Below, in pieces: positions 23,562 to 31,339 of a stretch of 64,000 nucleotides of DNA. Position 1 is the first letter of the stretch. The number at the start of each line of letters is the position of its first letter. The position numbers were made by a program, and so were the translations under genes. Origin of the DNA: Micromonospora sp. RP3T (GTDB lineage Bacteria; Actinomycetota; Actinomycetes; Mycobacteriales; Micromonosporaceae). Under the pieces are notes generated by a model. The model was not told the DNA's origin, ran no database searches, and was given only the letters and a program-made list of their open reading frames with translations. The stretch is taken from contig NZ_PYPS01000012.1 in NCBI RefSeq assembly GCF_003027925.1, positions 62,001 through 126,000 on the forward strand. Direction: 5' to 3'.

Positions 23562-24890
23562 TCAGGCCAGCGGGAAGAACGCCACCCGGGCGTGGTACTC
23601 GCCGGCCACGGTCACCGTGTCGCTGCCGACCCACAGGCCGCGGTCGGTGGCGTACAGCTCGGCGGTGCCGACCCCACGGTCCTTGGTCGGGTTCCACGCC
23701 AGCGCCTTGCCGGTGGTCGGGTGGATCGCCCCGACGCCGGGCCGGGACACCGCGCCGGGGCCGGCGGAGTTGCGCCCCGACGGGTTGTCCAGCCAGCGCT
23801 GGTGGCCGCCGACGTAGACCGCCGCGCCGGTCACCGCCACCGACAGCAGCGTGTCGCCGCCGGTGTAGTTGGCCCAGGTCGGCTGCTTGCCCGCGGTGGC
23901 GGCGCCGAACTCGAAACGCGCCGCGGTGTCGCAGAGCGTGCCGGGGAACGGGCCACCGGTGGTGACCACCGCGAACCAGGCGCCGTCCGGCGAGATGTCC
24001 ACCCCGCGTAGGTAGGCCGGCATCGTCTTGGCGCACTGCGGCTGGTAGCGCGTGGTGGCCCAGCCGGAGAGCGTGGCGCCGGTGGCGCTCAGGTCGGCCA
24101 CCGCGAGCTGGTGCCGCGCCGCGCCGGACACGGTGCTGAAGTTGCCGGCGAACACCAGTCGGCCGCCGTCGGCGGAGACGTCGAGCGCCTCCACCTTGAC
24201 CGGCGAGGTGGCCCCGGAGGAGGTGACCCGCGCGCCGTCCAGCCGCAGGTCGACCGAGGCGTCGGCGGCGCCGGTGGTCGCGTTCAGGGCGGCCAGGCCG
24301 CGCCGGGTCACCCCGCCCACGGTCTGGAACGCGCCGCCCACGAGCAGCCGGTTGCCGACCAGCCGCATGTCGTTGACCTGGTTGTTGAGCGCGGCCGGGG
24401 CGAACCCGGCGACGCGCGCGCCGGTGGCCGCGTCGATCCGGGTCACCCGCGGCGCGGCCACGCCGTTGACCGTGGTGAACGCGCCGCCGAGATAGAGCGA
24501 GCGGCCGTCCGCCGAGGCGGCGAGCGCCTTGACCGTGCCGTTGACCACCGGCTTGAACGTGGTGTCGATCCGGCCGGTGTCGGCGTGGAACGCCACCAGC
24601 CGGGGCATCGCGAGCTGCGCGGTGGTGTTCGCGTTGCGCACCTTGGTGAACGAGCCGGCCAGGTAGACCCGGTCGCCGATCTGGAGGATCCGGTACACGG
24701 TGCCGTCGAGCGCGTGCGGCGTCCAGGCCGCCGGCCGGGCGCTGACCACGGTGGTGTGCGTCGCGTTGACGGCGAGGGCCGGAGCCGTCGGCAGCGCGCC
24801 GCCGGCGGCCAGCGTGGCCGCCACGACGACGGCGGTGCGTCGCCGGTGCCGGACCCGCTGCGGAGGGGGTGGGGCGGGTGCGGGAGTCAT
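23562..24890 (-). CDS. Secreted delta-60-repeat beta-propeller protein
   Basis: 442 residues. After a basic N-terminus (RVRHRRR) and hydrophobic stretch, a signal peptidase site APALA is near residue 40. The mature part is a chain of about six propeller-like repeats, each with a YLAGSFTKV / LYLGGAFTTV / LLVGGAFQTV-type strand followed by a LVAFHADTGRIDTTF-type strand, the hallmark of delta-60 (DUF5122) repeats. Such proteins are exported and of unknown role. No clear ribosome site precedes ATG at 24890. Its promoter region shares the 25 kb GC repeat cluster with the divergent HAD gene. Confidence 0.78.
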   Translation of the reverse strand: MTPAPAPPPPQRVRHRRRTAVVVAATLAAGGALPTAPALAVNATHTTVVSARPAAWTPHALDGTVYRILQIGDRVYLAGSFTKVRNANTTAQLAMPRLVAFHADTGRIDTTFKPVVNGTVKALAASADGRSLYLGGAFTTVNGVAAPRVTRIDAATGARVAGFAPAALNNQVNDMRLVGNRLLVGGAFQTVGGVTRRGLAALNATTGAADASVDLRLDGARVTSSGATSPVKVEALDVSADGGRLVFAGNFSTVSGAARHQLAVADLSATGATLSGWATTRYQPQCAKTMPAYLRGVDISPDGAWFAVVTTGGPFPGTLCDTAARFEFGAATAGKQPTWANYTGGDTLLSVAVTGAAVYVGGHQRWLDNPSGRNSAGPGAVSRPGVGAIHPTTGKALAWNPTKDRGVGTAELYATDRGLWVGSDTVTVAGEYHARVAFFPLA

Positions 24891-24984
24891 TGTCGAAGCA
24901 TCCCGCCGGAGCAGGCGATCCACAGTCGGGCAGCCGCTCCGCGCCGGGCGACGATCGGGCGGTCCGCGCGGTCCGTCCGGCGGT

Positions 24985-25065
24985 GAGGCGGGGCCCCCGC
25001 TTAACACTCCGGCGTTAAACGGGGGCCCCGCCTCTACCAAAAACGTTAAGCGGGGCCCCCGCCTT
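24985..25065. repeat. Cluster of three GC palindrome-TTAAC repeats
   Basis: Arms 24985-25005 and 25014-25034 form a 21-base inverted repeat with one mismatch and an eight-base loop. A third unit at 25040-25065 is an exact 26-base reverse copy of 10277-10302. Each unit has a GGCGGGGGCCCCGC-type palindrome next to TTAAC. The cluster fills the gap between the divergent genes starting at 24890 and 25105, so it may be a regulatory site array as well as a repeat. Confidence 0.75.
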
Positions 25066-25104
25066 TCAGTAGTACGGTGTGCGGGGCCGCGACGGGGAGG
25101 TGCG

Positions 25105-25788
25105 ATGCGATCGGTGCTGGTCTTCGACGCCGACGACACGCTCTGGGAGAACAACGTCCTGTTCGAGCGCGTGATCGAGGATTTCCTCACCTGGGTGGAC
25201 CATCCGACGCTGGACCGGGCGCAGCTCCGCGCCGTGCTCGACGACGTGGAACGGGCCAACGCGGTGGCGCACGGCTACGGCAGCAAGGTCTTCCTGCGCA
25301 GTCTCGGTGAGTGCCTGGAGAAGCTGCGGGAGCGCCCCGCCACCGAACGGGAACGCCGCGAGATCGAGCAGCTCGCCGCCGCACTGGTCGGCCACCAGGT
25401 CGAGCTGATGCCGGGCGTGGCGGAGACGCTCGACGACCTCGCCACCCGCCACGAGTTGCTGCTGCTCACCAAGGGCGAGCGCGAGGAGCAGCAGCGCAAG
25501 CTCGACGCCTGTGGGCTGCTGCACCACTTCCGGGCGGCGCACATCGTGCCGGAGAAGGACGTCGCCACCTACCGTTGGCTGGCCCGCGAGCACGCGTTCG
25601 ACCCGGCGGTCGCCTGGATGATCGGCAACTCGCCGCGCTCGGACATCCTGCCCGCGCGGGCCGCCGGCATGAACGCGGTCTTCATCCCGAACGAGAACAC
25701 CTGGGTGCTGGAGCACGACGAGCTGGACCCGTCCGACCCCCGGGTGATCCGACTCGCTGCCTTTCCCGACCTGGCCCGGCACTTCTGA
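25105..25788 (+). CDS. HAD-superfamily hydrolase
   Basis: 227 residues. Motif I is DADDTLW (nucleophile Asp8, acid Asp10), motif II is LLLTKGE (Thr/Lys region near 122-128, where the family usually has Ser/Thr), motif III is the conserved Lys of VPEKDVATY, and motif IV is IGNSPRSDI near residues 173-181. The helical cap lies between motifs I and II. This is the sequence order of a small phosphatase; the substrate cannot be told. The start ATG follows GGGGAGG. It is separated by 23 bases from the next gene and may be co-transcribed with it. Confidence 0.83.
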   Translation: MRSVLVFDADDTLWENNVLFERVIEDFLTWVDHPTLDRAQLRAVLDDVERANAVAHGYGSKVFLRSLGECLEKLRERPATERERREIEQLAAALVGHQVELMPGVAETLDDLATRHELLLLTKGEREEQQRKLDACGLLHHFRAAHIVPEKDVATYRWLAREHAFDPAVAWMIGNSPRSDILPARAAGMNAVFIPNENTWVLEHDELDPSDPRVIRLAAFPDLARHF

Positions 25789-25811
25789 GTCGGCCGGTAA
25801 CGTCACCGAAT

Positions 25812-26597
25812 GTGCCGCTCACGTTCCCGTCGCACCTGGCGCCGGTGCTGCCGCTGAAGCTGTGGCGACCGCGCTGGTTCGACGGGGTGGCGCTGTGCAC
25901 CGGCGCGGTCGCGCCGGACGTCGGCTACCTGTTCAGCGGCACCCGGTTCGACCTCGGGATGCGCACCCACACGCTCGGCGGGCTGCTCTGGTGGTGCCTG
26001 CCGGTCGCCCTCGGGTACGCCTGGATCGCCCGCCGGGTGGTCGCCGGCATCGCCGTGCACCTGCCCGCGCCCCGGTTGTTCGGCTGGCCCCGGTACGTCG
26101 GCCTGGCCGGCGTACGGCACCCGTGGCAGGTCACGGTCTGTTCCGCGCTGATCGGCGCGTTCAGCCACGTCGGGTGGGACCGGGTCAGCCACAGCGAGCG
26201 GTTGCCGCGGCTGATCGGCATCGCCGACTTCCACGGCCTGACCGGGCTGTACTGGTTCCAGTTCGCGGACGTGTTCGCCAGTGGCGGCGGCGGACTGCTG
26301 GTGGTGGCGCTGGCGATCCGCGCGGCCCGCGACGGCGAGATCTTCGGCGGCGAACCGCCGCCCGCCCCGGCGGCGAACCCGCTGGTGTTCTGGCGGGTCG
26401 CCCTGACGGTCACCGGTCTGGGGGCGCTGCTGCTGCCCGGGTTGCCGGCGGCCACCGTGCCGGGGCCGGCCGGCGTACGCGTGCTGCACGTCGGCGGGTT
26501 GGCGCTCATCGCCGGCGCGGCGGCGGCCCGTTCCGCGCCGGTTCGAGGGGCCGGGCGCGACCAGCGTCTCGAAGACGAACAGCGTCGGCCCGGCTGA
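25812..26597 (+). CDS. DUF4184 family membrane protein
   Basis: 261 residues. The N-terminus PLTFPSHLAPVLPL and GAVAPDVGYLF match the DUF4184 family; further features are HTLGGLLWWCLP and a central SHVGWDRVSHS, so His/Asp residues occur at the membrane surface as in related metal-dependent hydrolases. There are about five hydrophobic segments. GTG at 25812 is used because the conserved N-terminus begins there. Function is unknown. The C-terminus is arginine- and glutamate-rich and cytoplasmic. Confidence 0.72.
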   Translation: MPLTFPSHLAPVLPLKLWRPRWFDGVALCTGAVAPDVGYLFSGTRFDLGMRTHTLGGLLWWCLPVALGYAWIARRVVAGIAVHLPAPRLFGWPRYVGLAGVRHPWQVTVCSALIGAFSHVGWDRVSHSERLPRLIGIADFHGLTGLYWFQFADVFASGGGGLLVVALAIRAARDGEIFGGEPPPAPAANPLVFWRVALTVTGLGALLLPGLPAATVPGPAGVRVLHVGGLALIAGAAAARSAPVRGAGRDQRLEDEQRRPG

Positions 26598-26965
26598 CCC
26601 CGTTACGTCGACATGCCGCGTTTCGACATAGACATCAATCACAGCCGTCCGCCCTGGTCGAAGCTTGTCCGACCTGCGCGGACGCGCCTAACCTGAGCCG
26701 GCGTCCACGCCTCGTCGGGGTGAGTCGGGGGCGCACCGGAGTCCGGTGGTAAGAGCACCGTGGAGCTGAGTGCGGGCAGAGCGGCTCGCCGTCTGGAGCC
26801 CGGCGTGGGCGTCGTGCCGCGCCCGCCGTGTTCCCGCGGCGTGCGCCGTTACCACTTCCGGACGACCGGGGTCAGGGCCGGGGAGTTGCGGACCCGGTCC
26901 TGACCCGTCCGGGCCGCTGCGGCACACCCCTGGTGCGCCGACCGGTCACGGAGCGACACTGAACC
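26598..26965. other. Gene-free interval
   Basis: About 370 bases with no convincing coding frame. A direct CGACAT duplication lies near 26610-26630. The reading frames present lack the codon bias of the neighbours and no tRNA fold is apparent. It probably carries the promoter of the lipoprotein gene that follows. Confidence 0.4.
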
Positions 26966-27673
26966 ATGACTCTCCAGCGCGTACCGCTGCTCGCCGGCCT
27001 GGTCGTGCTGCTCGCGGCGGCCTGCACGACGACCGGCCACGACGGCGCGCCCCCGGCGCCACCGACCACCGCCCCGGCCGGCACGTCGGTCCCGGCGGCC
27101 ACGACGGCCGCCGCACCGCCCCCGGCCGCCACCCGACCGACGTCGACCGACCAGGGGACCGCCGGGCCCTGGCGGGTGACCTGGGGCTGGGGGGTGCCCG
27201 GCACGTCCGCCCGGGTCACCCACGCGGTGCGGGTACCGGTCACCACGGCCCCCGGCGCGTCGCTGCCCGTCCTGGTGTCGGTGCAGGTCGGCGACCACCC
27301 CGCCGAGGGGTTCAGCCGGATCACGTTCGCGTTCCGCGGGCCCACCCCGTCCTACCGGGTCGGGTACGTGCCGCAGGTGGTGACCGAGGGGCGCGGCGCC
27401 CCGGTCGAGTTGCCCGGCACGAGCTACCTGTCGGTGCGGTTCTTCCCGGCACAGGCACACGACGCGCGGGGCGGTCGGACCGCCGACGTGCCGCCGGCCG
27501 CGGTCAGCTACCCGACGCTGCTCGGCTGGGCCGCGGCCGGCGACTTCGAGGGGCACCTGAGCTTCGGGCTCGGCCTGCGTCCCCCGGACGGCGCACGGGT
27601 GCCGGTGCGGTTGGGCGAGTCCACCCGCCCGGACGGTGCCCACGTCGTCTCCGTCGACGTCCGGCGCGGCTGA
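26966..27673 (+). CDS. Putative lipoprotein, function unknown
   Basis: 235 residues. A short hydrophobic signal is followed by lipobox LAAAC (Cys near residue 20), then a Thr/Ala/Pro-rich linker of about 40 residues and a globular domain from about residue 55. The globular part ends with LSFGLGLRPPDGARVPVRLGE and has an AMIN-like or beta-sandwich look (TFAFRGPTPSYRVGYV, YLSVRFFPAQAHD), as found in actinobacterial AMIN-like lipoproteins; this likeness is tentative. Standing alone, it converges on the small gene at 27718 with a strong hairpin between them. Confidence 0.72.
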   Translation: MTLQRVPLLAGLVVLLAAACTTTGHDGAPPAPPTTAPAGTSVPAATTAAAPPPAATRPTSTDQGTAGPWRVTWGWGVPGTSARVTHAVRVPVTTAPGASLPVLVSVQVGDHPAEGFSRITFAFRGPTPSYRVGYVPQVVTEGRGAPVELPGTSYLSVRFFPAQAHDARGGRTADVPPAAVSYPTLLGWAAAGDFEGHLSFGLGLRPPDGARVPVRLGESTRPDGAHVVSVDVRRG

Positions 27674-27678
27674 CCACC

Positions 27679-27713
27679 GGCCCGCGCCGCCCGGGTCGGG
27701 GCCGGCGCGGGCC
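27679..27713. terminator. Hairpin between convergent genes
   Basis: GGCCCGCGCCG (27679-27689) pairs perfectly with CGGCGCGGGCC (27703-27713) over 11 bases. It has no T-run, but its place between the stop codons of convergent genes fits a bidirectional terminator. Confidence 0.5.
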
Positions 27714-27717
27714 GGGC

Positions 27718-27993
27718 TCAGCCGGTCTCGCCCCGGACGATCGCCACCGCCACCCGACAGAACTCGTCCATGTCCGGCTGGAACCCGGCCGCGATGTCGG
27801 GGTGCAGGCCGGACCGGGTCTCGTCGAGCAGCCGTCGGCAGACGTCCTCCACGGGCTCGCCCGCGTAGCCGGCGCGGATCCGTTCGGTGGCCGCCTGCAG
27901 GGCCGAGGTCAGCTGTTCCTCCAACGGGCCGCGCAGCTTCTGCTGCACCGGATCGAGCCCGCTCGGGTCGAGCGTGACATGTGGCTCCGACAT
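27718..27993 (-). CDS. Small conserved-type hypothetical protein
   Basis: 91 residues, acidic, alpha-helical in appearance (LEEQLTSALQAATERIRAGY, VEDVCRRLLDETR) with no membrane segment. I do not recognise the family. ATG at 27993 is preceded by AAGGGAG with six bases spacing. It lies 47 bases after the RusA-like gene on the same strand, so the two probably share a transcript. Confidence 0.6.
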   Translation of the reverse strand: MSEPHVTLDPSGLDPVQQKLRGPLEEQLTSALQAATERIRAGYAGEPVEDVCRRLLDETRSGLHPDIAAGFQPDMDEFCRVAVAIVRGETG

Positions 27994-28040
27994 CGGCGCT
28001 CCCTTCGTCGGCGTCCGCGGTACCCCACCGCGTCCGTCGG

Positions 28041-28472
28041 TCAAACCATCGTCGGTACGGCCGCCACCCGGACCAGGTACGAGAAGTCCTCCGCCGGCTC
28101 CTCGGCGTACGACAACCGGCGGATCTGCCGGTCGTCGGACCAGAGCGCGACGTCGACCAGCACCCCGAGGTGGGCGAGGCCGATGGTGGACACCCGCTTC
28201 TTGTCCTGGAGCACCGCGCACACGCCGCCCAGCAGGGTGCTGGCGTCGGAGGTACGGTGCCCGGGCGGGCAGCGCAGGGTCAGGTCCACCTCGACCGGCC
28301 CGGCGAGCGGGGTCCACCCGGTGCGCTGGGCCGCCGTGCAGGCGGCCTGGAGCAGGGTGCGGACCCTCGTCGCCTGCCGGTGTCCGGCGGCGAAGATGGA
28401 CAGGGCCTCGGTCTTGACCGGGGGCAGGCCGCTCACCTCGAACGACAGGGCGAGAGCGCGGGTGTCCTGCAC
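28041..28472 (-). CDS. RusA-like Holliday-junction-resolvase-fold protein
   Basis: 143 residues. The middle and C-terminal parts follow the RusA plan: an opening strand VEVDLTLRCPP, a TSDASTLLGGVCAVLQ helix in the place of the DADNLLKAVLDAL helix, and ALWSDDRQIRRLSYAEE in the place of the WxDDxQI catalytic strand. The second Asp pair is kept; the first motif is altered (DAS for DAD/DN), so nuclease activity is uncertain. GTG at 28472 follows GAGGAGG by about seven bases. RusA-type genes are usually phage-borne, but no other phage gene is near. Confidence 0.55.
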   Translation of the reverse strand: MQDTRALALSFEVSGLPPVKTEALSIFAAGHRQATRVRTLLQAACTAAQRTGWTPLAGPVEVDLTLRCPPGHRTSDASTLLGGVCAVLQDKKRVSTIGLAHLGVLVDVALWSDDRQIRRLSYAEEPAEDFSYLVRVAAVPTMV

Positions 28473-28677
28473 GACGGCACCTCCTCGGGGCGAATCCTGC
28501 CCAACCGGCACGCACGGGGCGGCGGTTCCCGGGAGAACCCACCGATCGAGCAGGCTGTGGGGGACAGCCGGCGGCGGGTCGACAGCGGTGGCGACGCGCG
28601 GGGCCACGGAGTGAGGGAAACGCTAGTCCAGCCCCGTCCCGCCCGGTAGTGTCGCCGTTCACCTGGTGGGACGCGGC

Positions 28678-28965
28678 TCAGGCAGCCTCACCGGCGTGCC
28701 GGGCCAGGTACTCGTCGATCGCCCGCCGGATGAGACCGGATCGGCCGCCCTTGTCGTTGCCGGCGAGTTCGTCGAGCTGCCGGACGATCGTCGAGGGAAG
28801 CCTGACTCCGGTCACCACCATCGGAACGCTCTCCGGCGCGGGCGTCGGCCCGAGGTCGGGTCCTCGGGTCGCGTCCCGCAGCAACTCGGAGATGTCGCCG
28901 CCCCGGTCGAAGTAGGCGACCAACTCCTCGCGGCTCATCGCCCGCGGATCACGGCCAGCGCTCAT
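28678..28965 (-). CDS. BrnA/ribbon-helix-helix antitoxin-like protein
   Basis: 95 residues. An N-terminal acidic region (SREELVAYFDRGGDISELL, about residues 10-28) precedes a C-terminal ribbon-helix-helix: VTGVRLPSTIVRQLDELAG then GRSGLIRRAIDEYLARH. The ATG overlaps the stop of the upstream toxin-like gene (ATGA), and GGAGGG lies six bases before it, so synthesis is coupled. Toxin-first order with a downstream DNA-binding partner is the order of BrnTA. As antitoxin it would bind the toxin and repress the shared promoter. Confidence 0.72.
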   Translation of the reverse strand: MSAGRDPRAMSREELVAYFDRGGDISELLRDATRGPDLGPTPAPESVPMVVTGVRLPSTIVRQLDELAGNDKGGRSGLIRRAIDEYLARHAGEAA

Positions 28966-29234
28966 CGCGTTCCCTCCATCCACTGCTTGACCTCATCGGG
29001 CGTGGCAAGCCGTACGGCGAGGATCCCGTAGCTGCTGACCTTCCCGAACCGCTCGCAGAGCACCATGATCACCCGAGCGGTGTCGGCCAGGCCGGCGACG
29101 GCGAGCAGCAGACTCCCGATGTGGTTCTCGATGCGTTGCGGTGAGTAGAGCGCCTCGATCGCCTCCTGCTCCGAGACGTCGTGGCGGCTGGCGCTCGCCT
29201 TGCCGGTCTCGGTCCAGGCGTACTCACGCTCCAT
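28962..29234 (-). CDS. BrnT-like toxin of a type II toxin-antitoxin pair
   Basis: 90 residues. The opening YAWTETGKASASRHDVSEQEAIEAL has the layout of BrnT ribonuclease toxins (aromatic-x-W near the start, Lys, then a conserved His before a helix that reads VSxxEA). The later VIMVLCERFGKVSSYGILAVRLAT forms the expected central strands. ATG at 29234 lacks a clear ribosome site; a TTG at 29252 is possible, and a leaderless transcript is conceivable. RNase activity is inferred from the family only; the match is weak and it may be a divergent relative. Confidence 0.65.
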   Translation of the reverse strand: MEREYAWTETGKASASRHDVSEQEAIEALYSPQRIENHIGSLLLAVAGLADTARVIMVLCERFGKVSSYGILAVRLATPDEVKQWMEGTR

Positions 29235-29270
29235 CACGACAGCAGCGTACAACGCGTAAAACGCCGAGGG

Positions 29271-29849
29271 TCAGCGGCGCGCGCGTTTGAGCTCGTGGAA
29301 CGTGTCCAGGCGCAGCAGCGGCAGCATCGAGTCCCAGATGACCAGCGCGTCCTCGGTGCCCGGGACCTCGGTGATGATCGGCCCGTGGATGCCCCGGCCG
29401 GCGTCCGGCACCATGAGCACCGGCGAGCCGATGTCCGGGCCCGCCGAGGCGTACGACAGCGCGTGCGACTCGCGGACCGCCTCGTCCCAGCGCTCCTCGT
29501 CCAGCGCGGGCGCCGCGTCCGTCACGCCGGCCGCCTCCACCGCCGCCGCGACGGTCCGGTCGCCGAGCGGGTCGCCGGCGTCGTGGCTGCGTGCCCCCAG
29601 CTCGGTGTAGAGGCGCCCCGCGTCCTCGTGCCGGCCCTGCGCCCGCAGCGCCTCCACCAGCCGCAGCACCCGGCCGGAGGCGGCCATCGCCTCGGCGAAC
29701 TCCGGCGGGACCTCGCCGTCGTTGAGGATGGCCAGGCTGAACGCCCGCCACTCGATGGTCAGCCCGCGGGCCTGGGCGACGGCGACGAGCCAGCGGGAGG
29801 TGCGCCAGGTCCACGGGCAGACCGGGTCGAAGAAGAAGGTGGCGTCCAT
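29271..29849 (-). CDS. Rv2466c-like mycothiol-dependent DsbA-fold protein with CPWT active site
   Basis: 192 residues. The N-terminus FFFDPVCPWTWRTSRWLVAVA and the later SLAILND, DIGSPVL and FHELKR match the mycobacterial nitroreductase Rv2466c, a thioredoxin-fold enzyme with an inserted helical domain that uses mycothiol. The motif is CPWT where Rv2466c has CPWC, so only the nucleophilic Cys (residue 11) remains, consistent with a monothiol mechanism. ATG at 29849 begins directly with the first strand. It is divergent from the ABC importer at 30056; the 20-base palindrome at 29893 lies between. Confidence 0.82.
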   Translation of the reverse strand: MDATFFFDPVCPWTWRTSRWLVAVAQARGLTIEWRAFSLAILNDGEVPPEFAEAMAASGRVLRLVEALRAQGRHEDAGRLYTELGARSHDAGDPLGDRTVAAAVEAAGVTDAAPALDEERWDEAVRESHALSYASAGPDIGSPVLMVPDAGRGIHGPIITEVPGTEDALVIWDSMLPLLRLDTFHELKRARR

Positions 29850-29892
29850 CCTCCCAACCTAGGGGCGGACGGGTCGGCGCGCAGCACGGCGG

Positions 29893-29912
29893 TCACCGTC
29901 ACGTGACCGTGA
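29893..29912. promoter_or_regulatory. Palindromic operator candidate upstream of the LpqY-type importer
   Basis: TCACCGTCACGTGACCGTGA is a 20-base inverted repeat with one mismatched base pair and a perfect ten-base core GTCACGTGAC. It lies 44 bases before the divergent start at 29849 and 144 bases before 30056. The size suits a dimeric regulator; which one is unknown. Confidence 0.4.
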
Positions 29913-30055
29913 TGTTTCGCTTCGTCGCAGGTCGGGCACGTTCTGCGGCACGAAACGCCCGGGGCGTCGGGCGCAGGGCCGGTGCCTCGACCGTCTCGCC
30001 GTGCGCCGGGGCACGGGTGACCTCCCCGGCTCTCGCCGAAGAGAGGGGGAGGGTG

Positions 30056-31339
30056 ATGACGACAGTCCCCGACACGGCCGCACGGCGGCCGGCCGGACGC
30101 GCGGCGGCGGCGGCCGCCGCGCTCGCGTTGGTGGCCCCGCTGGCCGCCTGCGGGTCCGGCGGCGACGGTGGCACGCCGACGATCAACCTGTACTACCCGC
30201 CGGAGCAGAACCTCCAGAAGGTGGTCGACGACTGCAACGCGCAGGCCCAGGGACGGTACAAGATCAGCTACCGGGTGCTGCCGCGCGAGGCCGACGAGCA
30301 GCGGGTGCAGATGGTACGGCGGCTCGCGGCGCAGGACAGCGGCATGGACGTGCTCGGTCTGGACGTCACGTGGACCCAGGAGTTCGCCAGCGCGGACTGG
30401 ATCCGGGAGTGGACCGGCCAGGACAAGGCCGAGGTGGAGCAGGGCACGCTCGCCGGCCCGCTGGACACCGCCAGGTACGAGGACAAGCTCTACGCCGCGC
30501 CGAAGAACACCAACGTGCAACTGCTCTGGTACCGGGCCGACCTGGTGTCGCAGCCGCCGAAGACCTGGGACGAGATGATCGCGGCGGCCCAGCAGCTCAA
30601 GCAGCAGAACAAGCCCTACCGGGTGCTCACCATGGGCGCCCAGTACGAGGGCCTGGTGGTGCTCTACAACACGCTGGCCGAGAGCGCCGGCGGCAAGATC
30701 CTCAGCGACGACGGCAAGAAGGCGGTCATGGACGCCGGCACCGTACGCGCGCTGGAGCAGCTCAAGACGTTCGCCACGTCGGGCGTGACCTCGCCGTCGT
30801 TCAGCAACGCGGTCGAGGACCCGGTCCGGCTGGAGTTCCAGTCCGGCGGCGGCGCGTTCCAGGTCAACTGGCCGTTCGTGTATCCGGCGATGCAGGAGGC
30901 CAACCCGGAGCTGGCCAAGGACGTCAAGTGGGCGCGGGTGCCGGGCATCGACGCGAACACCCCGAGCAAGGTCACCATCGGCGGGGTCAACCTGGCGGTG
31001 AGCAAGTACTCGAAGCGTCCGACCGAGTCGTTCGAGGCGGCCCGGTGCATCCGCGACGCGGAGCACCAGAAGTTCTCCGCGGTCAACGACGGCGTGCCAC
31101 CGACCATCGAGGCGGTCTACGACGACCCGGAGATGGCCGAGGCGTACCCGATGAAGGAGACCATCCTGGAGGAGCTGAAGGAGCCGGCGGTGCGACCGCT
31201 GACCCCGGCGTACCAGAGCATCTCCACGGTGATGTCGGCGATCCTGTCGCCGCCCTCGGGGATCAACCCCGAGCGGACCGCGGACGAGCTGCGCAAGGCG
31301 ATCGCCGACGCGCTGGAGTCGAAGGGTGTGCTGCCATGA
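30056..31339 (+). CDS. LpqY-like sugar-binding lipoprotein, probable trehalose importer component
   Basis: 427-residue family-1 solute-binding protein. The signal ends in lipobox LAAC (Cys near residue 32). The mature sequence (INLYYPPEQN, DVLGLDVTWTQEFASADWI, PKNTNVQLLWYRADLV, FQVNWPFVYPAM) resembles LpqY of mycobacteria and related trehalose/maltose receptors, and the gene order receptor-permease-permease-ATPase is that of lpqY-sugABC. ATG at 30056 follows GGGGGAGGG; GTG at 30053 is directly before it. Its stop overlaps the first permease (ATGA). Ligand is inferred from family and order. Confidence 0.78.
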   Translation: MTTVPDTAARRPAGRAAAAAAALALVAPLAACGSGGDGGTPTINLYYPPEQNLQKVVDDCNAQAQGRYKISYRVLPREADEQRVQMVRRLAAQDSGMDVLGLDVTWTQEFASADWIREWTGQDKAEVEQGTLAGPLDTARYEDKLYAAPKNTNVQLLWYRADLVSQPPKTWDEMIAAAQQLKQQNKPYRVLTMGAQYEGLVVLYNTLAESAGGKILSDDGKKAVMDAGTVRALEQLKTFATSGVTSPSFSNAVEDPVRLEFQSGGGAFQVNWPFVYPAMQEANPELAKDVKWARVPGIDANTPSKVTIGGVNLAVSKYSKRPTESFEAARCIRDAEHQKFSAVNDGVPPTIEAVYDDPEMAEAYPMKETILEELKEPAVRPLTPAYQSISTVMSAILSPPSGINPERTADELRKAIADALESKGVLP

